Assembly (NCBI GenBank): GCA_012518215.1
Contig: JAAYSV010000008.1
Location: 102,452-166,451, forward strand
Length of the DNA: 64,000 bases
Direction of reading: 5' to 3'
DNA from: Bacillota bacterium
GTDB lineage: Bacteria > Bacillota > Dethiobacteria > DTU022 > PWGO01
Of the stretch, positions 8,452 through 16,896 are shown in pieces (the first letter of the stretch is position 1; each line of letters begins with the position of its first letter). A program made the position numbers and the translations under genes. Under the pieces are notes generated by a model. It had not been told where the DNA came from, ran no database searches, and saw only the letters and a program-made list of their open reading frames with translations.

Positions 8452-9246
8452 TCATTTATAAAATTTCTTGATAATAATATAACTTCTCCCTTTCCGGCTT
8501 TTCCCCGGTAAAGATTCGATGATAAACGTCCCTTTCGATGTAGCAATCACATCCTTCTCTTTCAATCGGCAGGAAGGACTCGTTGCAGCTTTCCGGTTGA
8601 CCTGAACCAGATTCTCTTTGATGATGCTTGCCGCCCGCGATCTGGAGATCCTCAGGGCCAGACTGATCACCGCATCCAGCCTTGCTGAAGCTACGGTGCC
8701 CTTTATCATCTTGAAATCGGTACGGTCATCGGTGTGTGCAGGAAGGGATCGGGAGATTTTCTCCACCCGGGCTTCTGCCGGATCGATCCTGTTCAGTTGA
8801 TCCCTCAGCATCGATGAAATATTGTCAGCAACAAACACTCTGATTCCCCGTTTTTCCCCATCCCGTATCAAGTCACCGATCATATCCTCTTCCGCCCCTG
8901 CATCATAAAGATATTGCAGGAGTTCGTACTCGAATTCGGTATCCGGAAAGGAAGCCCCATTCAGGAAAATCAGATCAACCGGGGGCAACCCGGCATCCTT
9001 TTCACCGGCCACCCATGCCTTTATACGTACCCTCCGAGCTTCGGCATGGCCGCCATATGCGCTGTAACGTATGTCCGGATATTTCCCGAAAACTTCCTCC
9101 GTTATCTGCCTCCGGTAAGGAGACAGGAAGCCGGAAACCCACTCTTTCTTGCCCTCGTGAAGCTGCCCGATTTCTTCCATCAGGTACTTGATCCATCTCC
9201 GGTCACTTTCCTCGCTGTAGCGCAGAAAAAGTTGATCAGGTGACAA
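8452..9246 (-). CDS. ylmH: YlmH-type S4-domain RNA-binding protein (RqcP2-like)
   Basis: The 264-residue protein has the YlmH layout: an N-terminal module, a central alpha/beta domain and a C-terminal S4 RNA-binding domain with ARLDAVISLALRISRSRAAS and LVQVNRKAATSPSCRLKEKD. YlmH proteins bind 50S subunits and can support RqcH-dependent alanine tailing; they lie next to divIVA in many Bacillota. The start is TTG at 9246 with AAGGAG nine bases upstream; the preceding in-frame codon is ATT, also suitably spaced. The stop is adjacent to the divIVA reading frame. No partner regulation is visible. Confidence 0.9.
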   Translation of the reverse strand: MSPDQLFLRYSEESDRRWIKYLMEEIGQLHEGKKEWVSGFLSPYRRQITEEVFGKYPDIRYSAYGGHAEARRVRIKAWVAGEKDAGLPPVDLIFLNGASFPDTEFEYELLQYLYDAGAEEDMIGDLIRDGEKRGIRVFVADNISSMLRDQLNRIDPAEARVEKISRSLPAHTDDRTDFKMIKGTVASARLDAVISLALRISRSRAASIIKENLVQVNRKAATSPSCRLKEKDVIATSKGTFIIESLPGKSRKGRSYIIIKKFYK

Positions 9247-9340
9247 AATCCATCGCTCCTTGTTTCCGTTAACTTTTTCCCGGGGCAGCTGTTATACCGC
9301 AGTACAATTTGCAATCCTGAAGCTGTGTCACGCCACATCG

Positions 9341-9631
9341 CTATATGCGAACCCAGGTTTCAATGATATAGCGCAGCAAATGAAGTAACAGGAATGCTAT
9401 TACCGGAGAGAAGTCCAGTTGAATTCCACCGCCTGACCGCATGGAAGGGATCAATCCCCTGAGGGGTTTCAATAGCGGCTCGGTGATTTGCCACAAAAAC
9501 CGGTACAAATTTCCGATGAACGCGTTATCTCCCGGATCCTGGCCAGTCATCATAAAGGAAAGGATTATCCGCCCCAGAATAATGTAAGCATACGTATTGA
9601 CCAGCAGAACAAGAATGTTTCTAACCGGAAT
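9341..9631 (-). CDS. yggT: YggT family membrane protein (YlmG), probable AUU start
   Basis: From ATG 9553 only 70 residues and one clear membrane segment would be made, too short for YggT (about 85-100 residues with two membrane helices). The frame stays open upstream and encodes the expected first helix (LVLLVNTYAYIILGRIILSF). The only well-placed initiation site is ATT at 9629-9631, eight bases after GGAGGAGG, giving 96 residues. No ATG, GTG or TTG lies in frame there. The second half (WQITEPLLKPLRGLIP, LDFSPVIAFLLLHLLRYII) is typical YggT. The protein is associated with division or membrane organisation in the ylm cluster. The rare start codon is inferred; a sequence error is the main alternative. 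Confidence 0.85.
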   Translation of the reverse strand: MPVRNILVLLVNTYAYIILGRIILSFMMTGQDPGDNAFIGNLYRFLWQITEPLLKPLRGLIPSMRSGGGIQLDFSPVIAFLLLHLLRYIIETWVRI

Positions 9632-9655
9632 CGCAAAAACCTCCTCCAGGTATGT

Positions 9656-10324
9656 TCAACGGGCCCCGAACAGGGCCGTGCCGACCCGCACCATGTTGGC
9701 TCCTTCCTCGACGGCGATATGATAATCATTGGTCATTCCCATGGAAAGATACTCCAACTCAACCCCCGGAATTTTGATCCTTTCTTTCAGCTCCCGCACC
9801 TGCCGGAAGATCGGCCGGGCTTCCTCGGCATTATCGAAATAGGGAGCCATGGTCATCAGGCCCCTGATCTTTATTCTTCCTCCCCTGATCTCCATGATGA
9901 AATCTTCGACTTCCCCGGGATGAAAACCGTACTTGCTCTCCTCACCGGAAGCGTTGACCTGGATCAATACCGGTACATCCACATCCATTTGCATGGCTCT
10001 CTTTTCCATGGCCCGGGCCAGGCGCAAGCTGTCAAGGGAATGTATCAGGGAAAACAGATTGATTACCGATTTCACCTTGTTGGTCTGAAGGTGGCCAAGA
10101 AAATGCCACCTGATTTCACCGGGAAGCTGTTTTATTTTTGGCTCGGCCTCCTGAAGGCGATTTTCCCCGCAACTGGTGATACCCAGTTCCAGGGCTTCTG
10201 CTATCCTTTCCACCGCTACATTTTTGGTCACAGCGACAATTTTCACTCCATCCGGATCGTAACCACCTTTCAAGGCTGACGACCTGATTCTGGATCTTAC
10301 CTCTTCCAACCTTCTGTTCAACAT
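9656..10324 (-). CDS. yggS: YggS/YlmE family PLP homeostasis protein
   Basis: This 222-residue protein is a COG0325-type TIM-barrel PLP-binding protein. The PLP lysine is in KIVAVTKNVAVERI (about residue 34), and the other family blocks GENRLQEAEPKI, WHFLGHLQTNKVK and LSMGMTNDYHIAVEEGANMVRVG are all present. It carries PLP and keeps vitamin B6 and amino-acid pools balanced; no enzymatic activity is known. It ends 25 bases before the yggT start. SepF, which normally lies between yggS and yggT in Bacillota, is absent. Confidence 0.95.
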   Translation of the reverse strand: MLNRRLEEVRSRIRSSALKGGYDPDGVKIVAVTKNVAVERIAEALELGITSCGENRLQEAEPKIKQLPGEIRWHFLGHLQTNKVKSVINLFSLIHSLDSLRLARAMEKRAMQMDVDVPVLIQVNASGEESKYGFHPGEVEDFIMEIRGGRIKIRGLMTMAPYFDNAEEARPIFRQVRELKERIKIPGVELEYLSMGMTNDYHIAVEEGANMVRVGTALFGAR

Positions 10325-10389
10325 GTAAAACCTCCTTGATCTACTCCCACAACAAGAATATGAACCCCGGACAGGACATACCGATGATA

Positions 10390-11523
10390 TTACTCCATCC
10401 TTTGACCCTCCTTGACCAGTTCAGGACGGATAATGACGATGCTGTTCGGAGGAATGCCGTCCACGATAACATCATAATCAGCCTCATGGACAATATCTAC
10501 CGGATAATAGGCCACGATTCCTTTATCGTTGAGATAAACCCCGGTCACCCCCTCCTCATCGATTATGGCACTGCGGGGAATCTTGACTCCTTCATGAGTA
10601 TAATAATTGATTTCCGCTTCGGCCCGGCGGTAGCGGGTAAATCCGGGAATCTGCCGGGAAATCCTGTAGGTAAAATAAATATTCCGGGTTTCGGGATCTT
10701 CCATCCTGTCCACCAGTACAGCCTGGATGGGCTCGTTGGGAAAAAATGAAAAAGTAATATTTACATTTTTCCTCCTGGCCATGAGTTCCCCTTCCTTGCC
10801 TCCCAGAACTACACTGAAAAACCATTCCCAGTTATTGACCAGCTTGAAAAGGGGTTCCCCCTCGGCCACGAACTCCTTTTTTGGGGGAATATCCTGCCCC
10901 GTCCATTCATTTTCTCCTCCCAGCAAATCATAGGGATAACCGGACAGATACTCTTCCTCCAGGCCATCGATGCTATAAGAAACAACCCCGGCCATGGGGG
11001 ATCTGACAGAATGGCTTTCATGTCCCCCGGAACCGGAAAGAGTTTCAATGTCCTCGCCTTCTTCTTTTTTTGACCGTTCCCTGGATGTGAACGGGCTCAT
11101 CAACCATGTTTTCAATTTCTGGAAATAGAATTTGAAACCGCGCCGGTCGTTCCCCGCCTCGTCCCCGTTGTCCGGTTCGTAAAGATCGGGTATAACCGTT
11201 ACCACCTCTCCCCCTACAGGGACACGCTCGCCTTCGGGAATCTTCCCCAGAATGAAACCCGTTACCGGTGAAGGAACAACGGTCTCATCCCGGGTGATGA
11301 TGCCGGTAACACTGACGCAGGAATCCATGGCCCCTTCCTCGGCAACCGCGATCTGAACACGCCGGAAGTAGAGCCATGAATCCATCCACTGATAACCGAC
11401 GAGAGCGAAGAGAAGGAGCAACAAACCCAGAATAACAAAATATGCTATCTTGCCCCGGAGCGGTTTTTTGCTTTTTCCTTCACCTTCAATAACACTGAAA
11501 TTACGGGCTTGTTTTCGGGCCAT
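10390..11523 (-). CDS. HlyD-like membrane-anchored protein of the ylm cluster
   Basis: ATG 11523 (377 residues) is preferred over the upstream start at 11580 because AAGGAT precedes it at good spacing. A basic N-terminus precedes one membrane helix (about residues 27-47, IAYFVILGLLLLLFALVGY), so the rest is probably extracytoplasmic. Two half-motifs of a biotinyl-lipoyl-like hybrid fold are visible: SPVTGFILGKIPEGERVPVG and, about 90 residues later, SPMAGVVSYSIDG. This resembles membrane-fusion (HlyD) adaptors, but no transporter gene is adjacent. It lies between pgeF and yggS, 65 bases before yggS, so a role tied to division or envelope is possible but only inferred. Confidence 0.75.
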   Translation of the reverse strand: MARKQARNFSVIEGEGKSKKPLRGKIAYFVILGLLLLLFALVGYQWMDSWLYFRRVQIAVAEEGAMDSCVSVTGIITRDETVVPSPVTGFILGKIPEGERVPVGGEVVTVIPDLYEPDNGDEAGNDRRGFKFYFQKLKTWLMSPFTSRERSKKEEGEDIETLSGSGGHESHSVRSPMAGVVSYSIDGLEEEYLSGYPYDLLGGENEWTGQDIPPKKEFVAEGEPLFKLVNNWEWFFSVVLGGKEGELMARRKNVNITFSFFPNEPIQAVLVDRMEDPETRNIYFTYRISRQIPGFTRYRRAEAEINYYTHEGVKIPRSAIIDEEGVTGVYLNDKGIVAYYPVDIVHEADYDVIVDGIPPNSIVIIRPELVKEGQRME

Positions 11524-11654
11524 TTCATCTGATCCTTCTCTTCCATGGCAAAATATTTTCCTCAAAAAGTATACTTTCACGCCCCGGCCGGTGCAACTGC
11601 AATCACGGTGGCGGAGCGGTCACCGGGGGCCAACCCGCCTCTGGTATACACCCC

Positions 11655-12410
11655 TCATTCCATCAAAGAAACAAAACCCATCATCCTGCCTGTTTTTTTT
11701 CCCTCGCGCCGGTAGGAGTAGAACAGATCGGGACGGCATGATGTACAGATTTCTGCCATCTCGATATTCCCTGTCGGCAGCCCGCTCGTGACAAGCTGCT
11801 TCCGCACGATTTCCCTCAGATCCAGAAAATATTTTCCGGCAGTTTCGTCCCCATCACAAAATAAAGGATCATCCCAGCCCCGATCCAGAAACAGGACGGC
11901 AACCTCCTGTGATACTTCGAAACAACGTCGGCAGATACATGGACTGCCCCAGGCCATCAATTCCCGGGGGTGTCCCCCGTATTCGCTCACCAGGGCATCG
12001 ACCACTTTCCCGACCACACCGTTCAACACCCCGCGCCAACCGGCATGGGCCAGGGCAGCTACCCTTCTTTGCGGATTGACCAGGTAGACGATCATGCAGT
12101 CGGCGGAGAAAGCAGCCAGAACAACGCCAGCTACCCCGGTGACAAGCGCATCGCACCGGGGTATGGCCGTCCCCTTGCGGTCTCCCCTGCCGCGGTCACC
12201 CTCTTCAACCCGATGTATACCTGTCCCGTGAACCTGTTCCCCCGTTACAAGGTGTTGGGGGGAAAGGCCCCATATGGAAAGGAAACGACGGCGATTTTCC
12301 CGGACAGCCAGAACCCTATCCCCGGTATGATAGGCCAGGTTGAGGGAAGCATAGGATCCGCGGCTTGCACCCCCACATCGAGTTGAATAACCGACCTCGA
12401 CCGTATTCAT
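11655..12410 (-). CDS. pgeF: PgeF/YlmD laccase-domain purine nucleosidase/peptidoglycan editing factor
   Basis: The 251-residue protein has the COG1496 motifs in order: GYSTRCGGASRGSYASLNL, TGEQVHG, FSADCMIVYLV, LAHAGWRGVLNG and CTSCRPDLFYSYRREG. Conserved His and Cys residues in these motifs form the zinc site. Family members act on purine nucleosides and edit peptidoglycan precursors. ATG 12410 has GGAG seven bases upstream. The frame continues upstream with sequence that still looks family-like (CFLQPSWRSG) but has no good start, so the N-terminus could be slightly longer. It heads the ylm-type gene order here. Confidence 0.92.
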   Translation of the reverse strand: MNTVEVGYSTRCGGASRGSYASLNLAYHTGDRVLAVRENRRRFLSIWGLSPQHLVTGEQVHGTGIHRVEEGDRGRGDRKGTAIPRCDALVTGVAGVVLAAFSADCMIVYLVNPQRRVAALAHAGWRGVLNGVVGKVVDALVSEYGGHPRELMAWGSPCICRRCFEVSQEVAVLFLDRGWDDPLFCDGDETAGKYFLDLREIVRKQLVTSGLPTGNIEMAEICTSCRPDLFYSYRREGKKTGRMMGFVSLME

Positions 12411-12529
12411 TCCCGATCTCCAGGAAGGTTGAAGAAAACAGAGTTCACCATGACGATTCAGGATATAGCTGCCGATATATGATCACACCCCCGGGAGGAG
12501 AAAAGAGGGAGAAAAAGAAAGATAACGGG

Positions 12530-13036
12530 CTACAATTCCGACATGACCACCGCTTTTTTCAACTTCATCGAGGGTTTGACATCGATGATCCTCTGGTTTT
12601 TTGATCCCCGGAAAGCCAGTTCAAGATCTTTCTGTTCCTCGATATAGGGGCCATCTATCAGTATGTCCGTAACCTCCAACAATTTTTGACAATCACGTTT
12701 CTGCGGTGAATTTTCCAGCAACTGTTCCAGGGTAAAACCGGTATAGGTAATTATTTTCAATCCCAGATGGTGGATCTTCTTACCCAGCAAGGAGAGAGCC
12801 ACCGGTTGCAAGAAGGGCTCCCCCCCGCTGAACACCACGGCGTCCGTTCCCTTGAGAGAAGCAATTTCCTCGAAAATAGCACCGATCTCCATCTCCACCC
12901 CGCCGTCGAACGGCTGCGCTTCAGGATTGTGGCACCCCGGGCAATTGTGGTTACAACCCTGCACGAAGATCACGTAACATACGCCCGGCCCATCGACCAG
13001 ACTCTCTTTCTTTATCCCTGCAATACGTAGCTTCAT
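12530..13036 (-). CDS. nrdG: NrdG, anaerobic ribonucleotide reductase activating enzyme (radical SAM)
   Basis: ATG at 13036 overlaps the nrdD stop as ATGA and gives 168 residues, the usual length; the longer open frame is nrdD shadow. The radical SAM cluster motif CNHNCPGC lies at about residues 29-36, preceded by DGPGVCYVIFVQG, and followed by VVFSGGEPFLQP, the SAM-binding GGE motif. NrdG uses a 4Fe-4S cluster and SAM to install the glycyl radical on NrdD. The overlap implies translational coupling with nrdD. It acts in the cytoplasm under anaerobic conditions. Confidence 0.97.
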   Translation of the reverse strand: MKLRIAGIKKESLVDGPGVCYVIFVQGCNHNCPGCHNPEAQPFDGGVEMEIGAIFEEIASLKGTDAVVFSGGEPFLQPVALSLLGKKIHHLGLKIITYTGFTLEQLLENSPQKRDCQKLLEVTDILIDGPYIEEQKDLELAFRGSKNQRIIDVKPSMKLKKAVVMSEL

Positions 13037-15132
13037 CTTTTCTCCCGGTAAACATGAGCTTTCCTGTCCTTCAATTCGGATATCTTGGCCTCGTTGAAGC
13101 GGTCTTCCGTGGAGAGATAACCCGTGATACGCCTGATCCTTCTGATATCGGAACTGCCACACGAAGGACACTCTTCGGGAATCAATCCGTTGTAAGAACA
13201 GCCTCTGCACTCATCCACCGGATAGTTGACCCCTCCGTATCCGACGTCCGAGTCGGCCATGTGCCGGATGATTTTTTCCATGGCACCAAGATTATGCTCC
13301 GGTGGAGAATCAAGCTCAACATAGGTGATATGCCCGGCATTGCAGAAACGATGGTAATCACCCTCGATCGATATTTTATCAAAGAGGGAGATGGCATAAT
13401 TGACCGGTATATGAAATGAATTGGTATAGTAGTCTTTGTCCGTAACCCCGGGGATAATGCCGTACTTCTCCCGGTCCATGGCCACAAAGCGGCCCGCAAG
13501 TCCCTCCGCCGGAGTTGCATAGAGGACAAAGTTCAGATCGTATTCATTTTCGAATGCATCCGTGTTACGGCGCATCTGCTCGATGATAGCCACTCCCACC
13601 TCATGGGCTTCACTGTCCTCCCCGTGGTGCTTCCCGATCAAAGCCACCAGCGTCTCGGCAAGCCCGATAAAGCCGATGGCCAGTGATCCGTTCTTGATAG
13701 CCGCACCGATAAAATCTTCGGGGCCAAGATCCTCTGAACCGATGTAGAGGTGCTGCCCCATCAGAAACGGCAGATCTTTGAGCTTCAGACGGGAAAGAAC
13801 TTCAAATCTGTGAAGCAGCTGGCTCACCGCCAGGCGCATAATACGGTCGAGTTCATCCGTGAACTGCTTGAGATTGCCCTTGCTTTCCAGGGCCAGTTTC
13901 GGAAGGTTGATGGTTACAGGAGCGATATTGCCCCTGCCGGCAGACACCTCGGGCCCATGGCGGTTGGCAATCACCCGGGAACGGCAGCCCATATACGAGA
14001 CTTCATCGCCATACTTGCGGTTGATCGATGCGTCCATGAAGCTGAAAGTCGGGTTCAGCCGGCGGGAAGCAACCTTGACGGCCAATTGAAAGAGATCGTA
14101 GTTGGGATCTCCGGGATCAAGGTTTATCCCTTTCTTGAGGCGGAATACCAGGTTGGGGAAGATCGGGCTCTCTCCGTTTCCCAAACCTGCATGGAATGCC
14201 TCAAGCACGGCCCTGGTGGCGTTCCTGCCTTCGGGTGTAACGTCGGTTCCAAAATTCAGGGAGGAAAAGGGAACCTGGGCACCGGCACGGCTATGCATGG
14301 TATTCAGATTGTAGACAAACCCCTCCATGGCCTGGAATATTTCCTCATATTCCACCTTTTTCCCCATATTGCGGATGACCTCTCCTATACTTCTGTCAAA
14401 ATGGGGGAAACTCTGACCGCCGAACATGTCATTCTGGTTGCTCTGCAGGATAATGGCCGCCTGGGCGGCAGCGGAAGCAATCCTCTTGGGCGGCCTTATA
14501 TAGCCATAACCGGTATTGAATCCTTCTTTCAACAAACGTGTCAGATCGATTTGCAGGCAATTCAAAGTCTTGCTGTAATAATCAAGGTCATGGATATGAA
14601 TGCTACCCTCTATATGCGCCCTTGAAAACTCCCTGGGCAGAAGGTTGCTCAAATAATATTTCTTGCTGGCCGCACTGCCTATCTGCAACATCTTCGCCGA
14701 CGGGGAATTGCTGACATTTGCATTTTCACGGCTTGTTTCCACCAGAATCTCCTTGACTGCATCCATCAGTTCCGATTTGGCATCGCGGATACGCGTTCTC
14801 TGGGCCCGGTACAAAATATAAGCCTTGGCTGTCCGGGCATGTCCATTTTCAATCAAAACCTTCTCCACCACATCCTGGACATCCTCAACAGCGGGTATGA
14901 TGCCACTGTATCTTTCTTCTTTTTTCAACGATCTGATCACATGCAAGGTCAGATTTTCAGCAATACTGCGATCCCGGCCGCCGACTGCACAGGCAGCTTT
15001 GAAAATGGCCTCGGTTATCTTTTCGGGCTCAAACGGTACGACCCGGCCATCCCTTTTTCTTATTTCGGCAAAATCCGTCCCCTTCTGTAAACCTTCCTCA
15101 CCTTCAACTGAATGCACAAACGCCTTTGCCAT
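13033..15132 (-). CDS. nrdD: NrdD, class III anaerobic ribonucleoside-triphosphate reductase
   Basis: This 699-residue enzyme starts with an ATP-cone regulatory domain (KRDGRVVPFEPEKITEAIFKAA), followed by the glycyl radical catalytic barrel. The C-terminus has the zinc-binding cysteines (CRGCSYNGL and CPSCGSSD) and the glycyl radical motif RRITGYLS. It reduces NTPs to dNTPs and needs NrdG activation; it is destroyed by oxygen, so its presence supports an anaerobic life style. It lies 36 bases downstream of nrdR, and NrdR very probably represses the unit through boxes in the nrdR promoter. Confidence 0.97.
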   Translation of the reverse strand: MAKAFVHSVEGEEGLQKGTDFAEIRKRDGRVVPFEPEKITEAIFKAACAVGGRDRSIAENLTLHVIRSLKKEERYSGIIPAVEDVQDVVEKVLIENGHARTAKAYILYRAQRTRIRDAKSELMDAVKEILVETSRENANVSNSPSAKMLQIGSAASKKYYLSNLLPREFSRAHIEGSIHIHDLDYYSKTLNCLQIDLTRLLKEGFNTGYGYIRPPKRIASAAAQAAIILQSNQNDMFGGQSFPHFDRSIGEVIRNMGKKVEYEEIFQAMEGFVYNLNTMHSRAGAQVPFSSLNFGTDVTPEGRNATRAVLEAFHAGLGNGESPIFPNLVFRLKKGINLDPGDPNYDLFQLAVKVASRRLNPTFSFMDASINRKYGDEVSYMGCRSRVIANRHGPEVSAGRGNIAPVTINLPKLALESKGNLKQFTDELDRIMRLAVSQLLHRFEVLSRLKLKDLPFLMGQHLYIGSEDLGPEDFIGAAIKNGSLAIGFIGLAETLVALIGKHHGEDSEAHEVGVAIIEQMRRNTDAFENEYDLNFVLYATPAEGLAGRFVAMDREKYGIIPGVTDKDYYTNSFHIPVNYAISLFDKISIEGDYHRFCNAGHITYVELDSPPEHNLGAMEKIIRHMADSDVGYGGVNYPVDECRGCSYNGLIPEECPSCGSSDIRRIRRITGYLSTEDRFNEAKISELKDRKAHVYREKR

Positions 15133-15168
15133 GCGGTTATCCTCCCATTCAATCGATTGCCTTCATTG

Positions 15169-15633
15169 TCAATCGGTCTCCCTCGTCTTTATCATCTTTT
15201 CCAGTTCTTTCTTGAAAGTCTCTATATCCTGGAATTGATGAAAAACTGAAGCAAAACGCACGTAGGCAACCTCATCAATTTTTCTTAATTTGTTGAGCAG
15301 TATGTCGCCGATCTGATCGGCATCAACCTCGTGGGTGTAGGTTACACGAAGTTCCTGTTCCAGTTCTTCAACCAAACCTTGTAGTATTTCTACAGGCAGG
15401 TTTCTTTTTCTACTGGCTATCAGCAAACCGGTAAGTATTTTGTTTCCATCAAATATTTCACGGCGCCCGTCCCTCTTTATGACCATGATCGGGTTCTCCT
15501 CGACTTTTTCCATCGTGTTGAACCTTTTCTCACAGGAAATACATTCGCGGCGCCGTTTGATCGTTGTCCCTTCCTCTGTCATCCGGGAGTCGGTAACCCT
15601 GCTTTCCAGCTCTCCGCAGAAGGGGCATTTCAT
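15169..15633 (-). CDS. nrdR: NrdR, ribonucleotide reductase transcriptional repressor
   Basis: The 154-residue protein has an N-terminal zinc ribbon (MKCPFCGELESRVTDSRMT and ECISCEKRFNTME) and an ATP-cone domain beginning MVIKRDGRREIFDGNKILTG. NrdR senses (d)ATP and represses nrd genes by binding paired NrdR boxes. ATG is preceded by AAAGGAGGAG. It is the first gene of nrdR-nrdD-nrdG, so it probably represses its own operon. Confidence 0.97.
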   Translation of the reverse strand: MKCPFCGELESRVTDSRMTEEGTTIKRRRECISCEKRFNTMEKVEENPIMVIKRDGRREIFDGNKILTGLLIASRKRNLPVEILQGLVEELEQELRVTYTHEVDADQIGDILLNKLRKIDEVAYVRFASVFHQFQDIETFKKELEKMIKTRETD

Positions 15634-15653
15634 CTATTCATACTCCTCCTTTC

Positions 15654-15703
15654 CTACATGTTGTTGTAGTCATGATTATAATACACAACATATAGGATGT
15701 AAA
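15654..15703 (-). promoter_or_regulatory. nrdR promoter with two NrdR-box-like palindromes
   Basis: On the minus strand TTTACA (15698-15703) and TATAAT (15675-15680) are 17 bases apart. An imperfect palindrome ACATCCTATATGTTGTGT (15683-15700) overlaps the space between them, and a second, weaker one, CTACAACAACATGTAG (15654-15669), lies downstream. Their centres are about 30 bases apart, roughly three helical turns, as for paired NrdR boxes. The promoter call is good; the boxes deviate from the published consensus and are tentative. Confidence 0.6.
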
Positions 15704-15747
15704 GAAGTTATTTCGGATATTTTATTTTTTTATTTTAACAATAATCA

Positions 15748-15996
15748 TTACAAGATTTCCCGTGGATAGTCCACCAGAATCGTGTCCACACCGATCCTGA
15801 CAATCTTGCTCCAGGAGATTATGTGGTCCTTGGGACCCGACAATCTGCCCCAGAACCCTTTCTGTGACGGGACGACAATGGAGTTCACCACCCCTTTTTG
15901 AAGATCGATGTCAAGATCCATGATTGTTCCCAGGCGGCGGCCATCATTCACATTGACCACATCACGATTTTTTAACTCCGATATCTTTATCATCAT
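15748..15996 (-). CDS. YlmC/YmxH family PRC-barrel sporulation protein
   Basis: The 82-residue single-domain protein fits the PRC-barrel YlmC/YmxH family: KISELKNRDVVNVNDGRRLG, then DLDIDLQKGVVNSIVVP and ISWSKIVRIGVDTILVD. Members are linked to sporulation and lie downstream of sigG in Bacillota, as here. The precise function is unknown. GGGGGAG precedes ATGATG at a suitable distance. It may share the sigG transcript. Confidence 0.85.
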   Translation of the reverse strand: MMIKISELKNRDVVNVNDGRRLGTIMDLDIDLQKGVVNSIVVPSQKGFWGRLSGPKDHIISWSKIVRIGVDTILVDYPREIL

Positions 15997-16087
15997 CTTT
16001 CTCCCCCCGGTGGCAGGTTACATTGTGTACAAAACCGGATTCTTCCGCCGACCCTTTTTGTTGAATACCCGGGCTTGCGGAACCATT

Positions 16088-16858
16088 TTACTGTATCTGT
16101 TTCCTCAAGAACTTCAGGGCAGCTTTTTCCAGCCGCGACACCTGAGCCTGCGAGATGCCAATCTCGTCGGCCACCTCCATCTGCGTCTTGCCCTTGAAAA
16201 AACGCATGGTCAGAATCAGCCGTTCCCTCTCGTTCAGTTTTGTCAACGCCTCCTTGATGGCCAGATCAACGAGCCACCTGTCATCTGCACACTTCTCGTC
16301 GCTGACCTGATCCATGACAAAGATGGGATCTCCCCCATCATAATATATCGGTTCAAACAGCGATATCGGTTCCTGGATTGCATCGAGGGCAAACACGATA
16401 TCTTCCCTCGGCAGGCCCAGTTCACCGGCTATTTCCCGGATGGAGGGTTCTCGTGACAGCCGATTAGCAAGTTTATCCCTGATCTGCAAAACCCGGTAAG
16501 CGATATCACGCAGTGAACGGCTCACGCGAATAGGATTGTTATCCCGCAGGTATCTTCTTATTTCCCCTATAATCATCGGCACAGCATATGTAGAAAATTT
16601 CACGTTCTTGCCAAGATCAAAATTATCGATGGCCTTGATAAGACCGATACATCCCACCTGAAACAGGTCATCCACATTTTCTCCCCGGTTGTTGAACCTC
16701 TGGATTACCGATAGCACCAACCTGAGATTTCCCTTGATAAGCGCCTCCCTGGCACCGGGTTCATTGCGGAGCATGCGTTCAAAAAGTTCGGTCATCTTCT
16801 GATTGGGGAGAACCGGAAGTTTGGAAGTATTGACACCACATATCTCCACTTTATTCAA
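16088..16858 (-). CDS. sigG: Sporulation sigma factor SigG (late forespore)
   Basis: The 256-residue protein starts with the sigma-G-specific N-terminus NKVEICGVNTSKLPVLPNQK, followed by region 2 (DDLFQVGCIGLIKAIDNFDL), region 3 and the region 4 helix-turn-helix (TQMEVADEIGISQAQVSRLE). It directs late forespore transcription. TTG at 16858 has GGAGG eight bases upstream. Its gap from sigE carries a sigma-F-like promoter, consistent with forespore-specific expression. Confidence 0.98.
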   Translation of the reverse strand: MNKVEICGVNTSKLPVLPNQKMTELFERMLRNEPGAREALIKGNLRLVLSVIQRFNNRGENVDDLFQVGCIGLIKAIDNFDLGKNVKFSTYAVPMIIGEIRRYLRDNNPIRVSRSLRDIAYRVLQIRDKLANRLSREPSIREIAGELGLPREDIVFALDAIQEPISLFEPIYYDGGDPIFVMDQVSDEKCADDRWLVDLAIKEALTKLNERERLILTMRFFKGKTQMEVADEIGISQAQVSRLEKAALKFLRKQIQ

Positions 16859-16896
16859 AGCGATTACCTCCGTGATGCAATTAAGGGGTCAAATAA

